Source: Termitomyces sp. T153 (lineage: Eukaryota > Basidiomycota > Agaricomycetes > Agaricales > Lyophyllaceae). Taken from it: a DNA stretch of 64,000 nt. Under the pieces are notes generated by a model that was not told where the DNA came from, ran no database searches, and was given only the letters and a program-made list of their open reading frames with translations. The stretch lies in contig JACKQL020000042.1 in the NCBI GenBank assembly GCA_018296165.2, positions 1 through 64,000 on the forward strand, given 5' to 3'. Numbering within the stretch: position 1 is the first letter of the stretch; every line of letters starts with the position of its first letter. Below, in pieces: positions 58,501-64,000 of this stretch. A program made the translations under genes and the position numbers.

Positions 58501-61500
58501 TACCTATGTTAACCTTCCATTCCCCACTCAATTTGTCACTAACAAACCCCCTAAGCGGAAAGGAGTCCAGGTAAAGAAGAAGTACAAACCTGTCACTATG
58601 AAAACCAAACCGGTCACCAGCCACGTTAGCAAAGACTTCCAAATCAAGCACCAGATTATTGGCAATCCATTAGCAATGATCCCACCACTCAATCCTAACT
58701 GCTACCTTTCATCCTGACAAAGTGATTCACTAGCAAACAACAAGCAAGACTCGTTAAGGACCATGATATAGGCTTCCTCACTAGCAACAAAATCAAAGTA
58801 TTGGTTGACATGGTCACCAAGCAGGAGAAAGCTTTCACCTGGGAAGACTCCAAACGAAGAAGCTTACACCCTGATTTCTTTGCGCCTGTATGCATACCAA
58901 TGATACCTCACATACCTTGGGTTCAGCACAATTGTTCCATACCCCCAGGACTAGAAAAGGAAGTATGCAAGATTATTTGCGACAAGATTAATGCTGGCAT
59001 CTACAAACCTTCAAACTCTGCTTACCACTTGCAATGGTTCTGTGTTCTCAAGAAAAATGGTAAGCTCAGGATTGTGCACAGCCTTGAGCTGCTAAACCAT
59101 GTCACCATTCACCATTCTGGAGTACCACCTTTTCCAGACCATGTTGCTGAATCTTTTGCTGGACGCATCTATGGCACCACTCTTGACCTCTACGTTGGCT
59201 ATAATGAGTGACTTATTGACCCCACCTCATGTGACTTAACGACATTTCAGACTCCTTTTGGTGCCCTTTGCCTAGTAACCTTGCTAATGGGATGAACCAA
59301 CTCTGTGCCCATATTTCACAATGATATCACCTTCATTTTGCAGCCAGAGATCCCCCATAACATGCTCAGCTTTATCAATGACATTGGTGCTAAAGGACCT
59401 AAGAATTGGAAGATTGTTAACAGTAAACCCGCTAAGCATCCCACTAACCCACACATTTGCCTAGCACTATAGGAGTTTTTCAAACTTCTTAACAGGATTC
59501 TCCAGCAAATGAAATATTGTGGCAGCACCTTCTCTGGCCACAAACTTGTTCTATGCACCCCTACTTTCAAGATCCTTGGCCATATTTGCACTCCTAGTGA
59601 TCATATCCCTGATGAAAGTCACTTAGCCCTAATTGAGTGATGGGGCTCTTGCAAGTCACTATCAGAAGTCCAAGCTTTTCTGGGCATAGTGGGAGTACTT
59701 AGGATTTTCATCAAGAACTTTGCACACTGAGCCAACAACTTAACTAAACTTACTCATGTTGGCATCCCTTTTGAGTTCAGCCCTGACCAGATAAATGCCC
59801 AACATGACCTCGTGATAGCCTTACAAGATGCTAAGCCCCTAGTCCCTATCAACTATGAATTGCCTGACCCTGTCATCTTAGCAGTTGACACTTCATATAT
59901 AGTGGTCGGTTATTACCTTTGCTAGTGCACTAGTGAGAATTGCAAAGAATGTCACTACAACCGCTTTGGATCAATTATGCTAAACAACAGAGAGGCCAGA
60001 TTCAGTCAGCCCAAGTTGGAACTTTATAGCCTTTATTGCACACTACAAGCCTTACAGATGTACCTTATTGGCATTAGGAACCTCATCATTGAAGTCAATG
60101 CTTGTTACATTAAGGGTATGCTTCAGAACCTTGATATCCAACCCTCTGCCAGCATGAACCACTGGATTATGGCAATTTTAATGTTTCACTTTGAGCTTGT
60201 TCATGTTAAGGGAACTTTCCATGGCCCCAATGGTCTTTTGCAATGCCCGCCCCAGCCTGGTGATCCTCCTGTGGATGATAGTAACAATTCAGTTTATGAA
60301 GATTGGATTGATCATTTGCATGAGTTCATCCACCAAGTTCAGCTACCATTACCACTCCTTTGCCAAGTCTCCACGGCTTCCCATCACCTACCTCCTCTGG
60401 TCAAGTACCCTTATTTGCAACCCTTAGCAACTTTTGCTAGCAATAAAGACATGGCCCCATGACTAGCTACCAATGATGATATTCAGCCCCTCTGCGATGA
60501 TGGCACCACTAACTATAGCAATGTGCCCCGCAGTGCTAAAGCTATTGCCAGTGATGCCTGCATACTCCTAGTCAAGAAATGGCTTCAAGATCTTGCCAGA
60601 CCCAAAGGCCTTAGTGACAACAAGTATGCCACTTTTGTCTGCTACACTTCCATGTTCTTCATCACAGGAGGCAAACTTTGGTGAAGAAGTTGGGATGGTG
60701 CTCACAAGCTATTTGTTCCCACTACTAGTTGCCTACAAGTTTTGAAGGCCATGCACAATGATTTGGGACATAGAGGCCTCTTTGCTACCTGCTTAGCCCT
60801 TCTAGAATGATTTTAGTGGCCTCAAGTTAGCACTGATATTGTATGGTACATCTGGGCTTGCCACCTCTGCTAGATACACCAGATGACTAAAGTTCTCATC
60901 CCGCCAATGGTCGCTATGCCAGCACCCTTGTTCAGCAAGATATATGTTGACACCCTGTTCATGCCACCCTCCAATAAGTTCAAATATATCATTCAAGAAC
61001 ATTGTTTGCTAACTCATTACCCTGAGTTCTATATGCTAGCCAGAGACAACACTGAAGCTATCATTAAATGGCTATATGAGGATGTTATCTGTCATTGGAG
61101 TGCACTTGATGAAATTGTTACTGACAATGGTGATGAGTCCCAGTTGTTACTGAGCACCATTTTGGCATTTCAAACTTAGCAGCAACTGACTATTTTGAAT
61201 TTGGCACAAGTCACAACACTCAGCATGCAGGGCTTAGCCCAAGGTCTGGACTGAGATAGCCTTAGCATGGGACCTTAGCATGTGGAGCCTGGAACTTGGG
61301 CTTAAATCAGCAAGGCCTAGACCCTGCCTAGTGACTTTAGCAATCCTAGCAACTCTGGCAACAAAACAATGTTGTCTCACTATATATGGATATATTGCTG
61401 GATGCATACCTTTTTGCTATCATTCCCTTTGTTAAGCTGACCAACATACTTGAATGGCATCTACACATCAGAGACTTTGCTTATGGTTTTTTTTACTTAG

Positions 61501-62988
61501 TTACAGACTGACACCTTGTATGGACCATAAATATGTTGACAGACACTGTTGCTAGTGGTGACTATTTGCTTACTTTTCCATACTATACTTTGGAACCATA
61601 TAAATACTGCCTGTACATAGACACTAGGAGGCAAGGAGAATCAACTCAGATAGATCCCCCCTCGAGCTGTACGGTCTAAGCTTACCAGCTTGGGATTTCA
61701 CTTTGCTTCTCTCATCACTCTACTCCTTCCTTGCTGTTGACTTTGACTTTGCAACAAGTCTTGTCAACTTTGACCTCGACTTAGTGTGGTACCAACTGTG
61801 GGTGCCCTTTTGCATTATTTCAACTTAGCAATGTTAGCGACTGCAGCTAGCAACCAGTTTACATTTGTCCCCTTGATTCAGTGTCTCTATTACCATCTTC
61901 CTTTTTTTTTTACCTTACTCCCTAACTCTACCACCACCATTAAGAGTTTGCTTTGTCTTAGTAATGCTTCTTGTCTTCACCTACTCCCTTTTCTGTCACT
62001 GGCAACTTAGGCTAGCAATAGTGATCCTTTCAACTTCACCTTACAACCCAACTATTGCTCTTGTTTTCTGGGACAGTTACTGACTCACCCCTTTACTATT
62101 AACTTCCTACTGCCAGCTACCCTATCTAGTGATTAGTGCTAGGTCCTTTTTTTTAGGTGTCCTGCATGGCATTAGGTGGCATAGGAGCACATCAATGGAC
62201 CTCCAATCCTGAAGACAGTCACTTACTTGGTGAAGAAGTACAACTTGCACCATATTCGGATCTCTGGATACAATAAGCATGCTAATGGAATAATTGAGCA
62301 GCCCCATTTCAATGTTTGCCAAGCCCTCTTCAAAGTGGTTGACGGTGATCAGTCCAGGTGGAGTACAGCTACTTACTCTGTCTTTTGGTCAGAACATGTT
62401 ACAGTTTGCAAGTGAATGGGTTGCTCCTCTTACTACATGACAACTGGTACCCACCCTCTTCTGCTGGCTGACATAATGGAAGCAACATATTTGCAACCAC
62501 TGCCAAACTCTCTGTTGTCAACAACTGACCTCCTAGCCCATTGAGCAATTGATCTTCAATGTCACCAAGAGGGCCTTGACCACCTTCACAGTGACATCCT
62601 TAGCACTCATCACTTAGCTGCCATTCACTTTGAAGCAGAACATGCTGCTACAATCTGTGATTACAATTTCCAAACTGGTGACCTTGTACTGATGAGGAAC
62701 ACTAGGATTGAGGTGACACATAACAAGAAAATGAAGCCTCGTTACCTAGGCCCACTGGTGGTAATCTCTCATAACCATGGGGGTGCTTACATTCTTTGTG
62801 AACTAGATGGTTCAGTACTGCATCACCCTGTAGCCACCTTTCAATTGGTTTCTTACTTCACTAGAGAACACATAGCAGTGCCTAACAATGCTTTTGATAT
62901 CAACACCTCACAACTCAGCAAACTTGAACAAACTGACCTTGTAAATGATGATGATATTGGCGACGCTGCCAGGGAAGAAGAAAACTAA
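55528..62988 (+). pseudogene. Gypsy family A gag-pol polyprotein (decayed)
   Basis: One reading frame holds for most of its length, apart from a shifted piece at about 57850-58717. gag: LPETRAQAKRRLENL, WNESHCRKLPQYFKELEYLF, a knuckle-like CHFCGKTGH, then ILLSGAMIPNYFGKWLYMECI and WHRLNP. A protease region is likely in 57850-58700 but no clear D-S/T-G is seen. RT: PSNSAYHLQWFCVLKKNGKLRIVHS, LYVGYNE, TTFQTPFGAL, MG-stop-TNSVPIFHNDI, active site SFINDIG (Asn codon 59377-59379). RNase H: about 59870-60250. Integrase: about 60600-61130, interrupted after DEIVTDNG, resuming at 62195 with GPPILKTVTYLVKKYN. C-terminal domain: 62692-62988 (PRYLGPLVVISHNHGGAYILCELDG). Most stops are TGA in Arg positions (former CGA). 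Confidence 0.88.
61131..62194 (+). repeat. Solo LTR of family A nested in A1 integrase
   Basis: 1,064 bp, TGATGAGTCCC ... GGAGCACATCA, with the 4-bp duplication ATGG at 61127-61130 and 62195-62198. Taking it out (with one ATGG) restores the integrase reading from VTDNG to PPILKTVTYL. It is about as decayed as the host copy. Confidence 0.9.
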
Positions 62989-63381
62989 AACAGACCTCTC
63001 GCTAAGCCCTAGTGACTTTTCTTGATTCTGCTCAGTTTCTCACTGTTCTTGTCCTTATTATCTAGAAAAACTGTGAAAAAAAAATATTTACAAAAATATT
63101 AAGTCCTTTCGTTCTTGCTACTCTTTCTTCATATTACTTTCATTTAAGAAGCCTTTCACAGACACTCTACTTTACTATTCTCTTATTTTCAATGTTGTGC
63201 TTGGCCACTCTGTTGCTAGCATTTAGCACACCTTTGGGGGTATTTCACCATGATGACTTACTAAGCATTTTCCTCCAAGCATTGCTAGCATCAGGTGACA
63301 GTTGCTAGTGTGTACTGCCTTATTAATCTTGCTTTTCTTGGCTTTCTCTCAGTTTCCAAACTGCAACGTGCACTATACATT
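62989..63381. other. 3' untranslated spacer of A1 pol
   Basis: T-rich sequence after the pol stop codon; includes TTGCTAGCATTTAGCAC and similar words common in this family. No gene. Confidence 0.45.
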
Positions 63382-63460
63382 TTGGGGCCCCTTAAGGGGG
63401 CCAGTCTAGGGCATACAAAACAAAGAACTAGGAAAGCCCTTAAGGGGGCTAGTCTGTGTC
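63382..63460. repeat. CCCTTAAGGG units of A1
   Basis: Two copies of GCCC(C)CTTAAGGG with AGTCTAG/AGTCTG next to them (63382-63407 and 63437-63457), between the convergent ends of pol and the antisense gene, matching the cluster at 5388-5519. Confidence 0.55.
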
Positions 63461-63511
63461 CATACTACAAAAATCAAAACAAAAATTATTTACAGAGGGC
63501 AGTGGCAGTCA

Positions 63512-64000
63512 CTAGGCATCAAGATTGGCATCATCATCAGGGACATCTACCAAATCCTCCTCCTCCCAATCTCCCTCTCCAATGTTGTTCTTCTTCTGCC
63601 AGGCCAGGAAGGCCTGGCAGTTGTGCCAATATCCCACCAATGTCACCAAGGTTTGCTTGGCAACAGCATACCATGCCCTCACCACTACCAACTCCTCTCT
63701 TGCCACCTCCAGCTCTCTCTGGAACTGTCATTCCACCCCTGCTGCCCTTTCGTTGAAGTCTGCTAGTAACACTGCTAGTATTAGTGGCATCAGCCAAGAC
63801 AGATCCTTGCCCAGCCACTCCAGCTTGTCATTGCCAACTTGCTGTAGTAGTGTGTTGCTCCAAGTCCCCTAGCAAAGTTGTTAGCAATTGAGAAGAAAGC
63901 AAAAAAGGAGAGACTTACTCATTGTTTGACCTTGACCTCCCCTGCCCCTTTGTCCTCCTCCTTGTCCTCCTCAATGGCAAGTGGGCAGCCTTGAACTCTT
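63512..64000 (-). pseudogene. Antisense accessory gene of gypsy family A (copy A1, 3' part)
   Basis: Minus-strand gene that enters from beyond the window. An exon from 64000 to 63919 (EEDKEEDKGAGEVKVKQ) runs into a 50-nt GT-AG intron (63869-63918, GTAAGTCTC...GCTAG). The last exon, 63512-63868, reads GTWSNTLLQQVGNDKLEWLGKD, LILAVLLADFNERAAGVE, stop, QFQRELEVAREELVVVRAWYAVA, and ends with an acidic tail (EEEDLVDVPDDDANLDA). Two TGA stops stand where Arg codons CGA fit. The C-terminal block matches the plus-strand gene at 5165-5390 of copy A2. Coiled-coil-like, function unknown. Confidence 0.55.

Larger units (their letters stand above)
54441..64000 (+). mobile_element. Gypsy family A element, copy A1 (continues past window)
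   Basis: 5' LTR (54441-55503), gag-pol (55528-62988), convergent spacer with CCCTTAAGGG units, and the antisense gene (from 63512 onward, minus). By analogy with A2 its polypurine tract and 3' LTR should lie roughly 2-2.5 kb beyond 64000. A solo LTR of the same family is nested in the integrase. Confidence 0.82.

Noticed and set aside
63254..63300. TGATGACTTACT near 63254 as the start of the 3' LTR of A1
   Set aside because: Only the first six bases agree with the LTR. The following sequence does not match, and the antisense gene that should precede the 3' LTR comes after this point.

Overview
The window looks like Agaricomycete (mushroom-forming basidiomycete) nuclear DNA. Five spliced genes have short GT-AG introns of about 42-61 nt (one of 148 nt), and the retroelements are of Agaricomycete type: Ty3/gypsy pol with the MG-W-TNS / LQPEIPH signature, Ty1/copia gag, and PIF1-helicase Helitrons with introns. 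The species cannot be named from the sequence alone.

Layout. 1-8,700: decayed transposons, namely a solo LTR, a copia reverse transcriptase (RT) fragment, and a gypsy element on the minus strand (family A, copy A2) with its 3' LTR at 1,912-2,850. 8,885-10,985: a stretch with normal CpG content and no confidently recognised gene. 11,105-16,985: a degraded minus-strand Helitron. 17,000-27,300: a host gene island with TSA1 (2-Cys peroxiredoxin, minus), MEF1 (mitochondrial EF-G, plus), an F-box protein (plus), a DENN/LCHN-type protein (minus) and prefoldin subunit 5 (plus). TSA1/MEF1 and DENN/prefoldin are divergent pairs with intergenic gaps of 236 and 290 bp. 27,361-28,000: the CpG-normal 5' end of a copia element. 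28,100-38,340: decayed transposons, with copia gag split by a solo LTR of family B, a zinc-knuckle gag fragment, and a truncated Helitron in inverse orientation to the first. 38,343-44,416: a complete, young, GC- and CpG-rich LTR element with a 5-bp target duplication. 44,420-64,000: further decayed transposons, including a family B gypsy element (minus, 47,464-54,440) and family A copy A1 (plus, from 54,441 past the window end) with a solo LTR of its own family inside the integrase.

Most unusual signals. (1) In both gypsy families a gene lies antisense to pol, between the end of pol and the 3' LTR. It encodes an acidic or basic coiled-coil protein with a Cys-rich motif in the old copies, and it has introns of its own. 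The young element has lost its pol catalytic domains but keeps an apparently intact spliced copy (345 codons). (2) The young element looks self-primed in the Tf1 manner: the 12 nt at the predicted transcript start (38,811) are the exact complement of the 12 nt just inside the 5' LTR. (3) Old transposons are almost CpG-free and most of their stop codons read as CGA to TGA. All four RT active sites have lost one catalytic Asp to Asn at a position where a CpG between Asp codons would decay. (4) The two Helitrons share the same inactivating lesions and form a large inverted repeat around the gene island.
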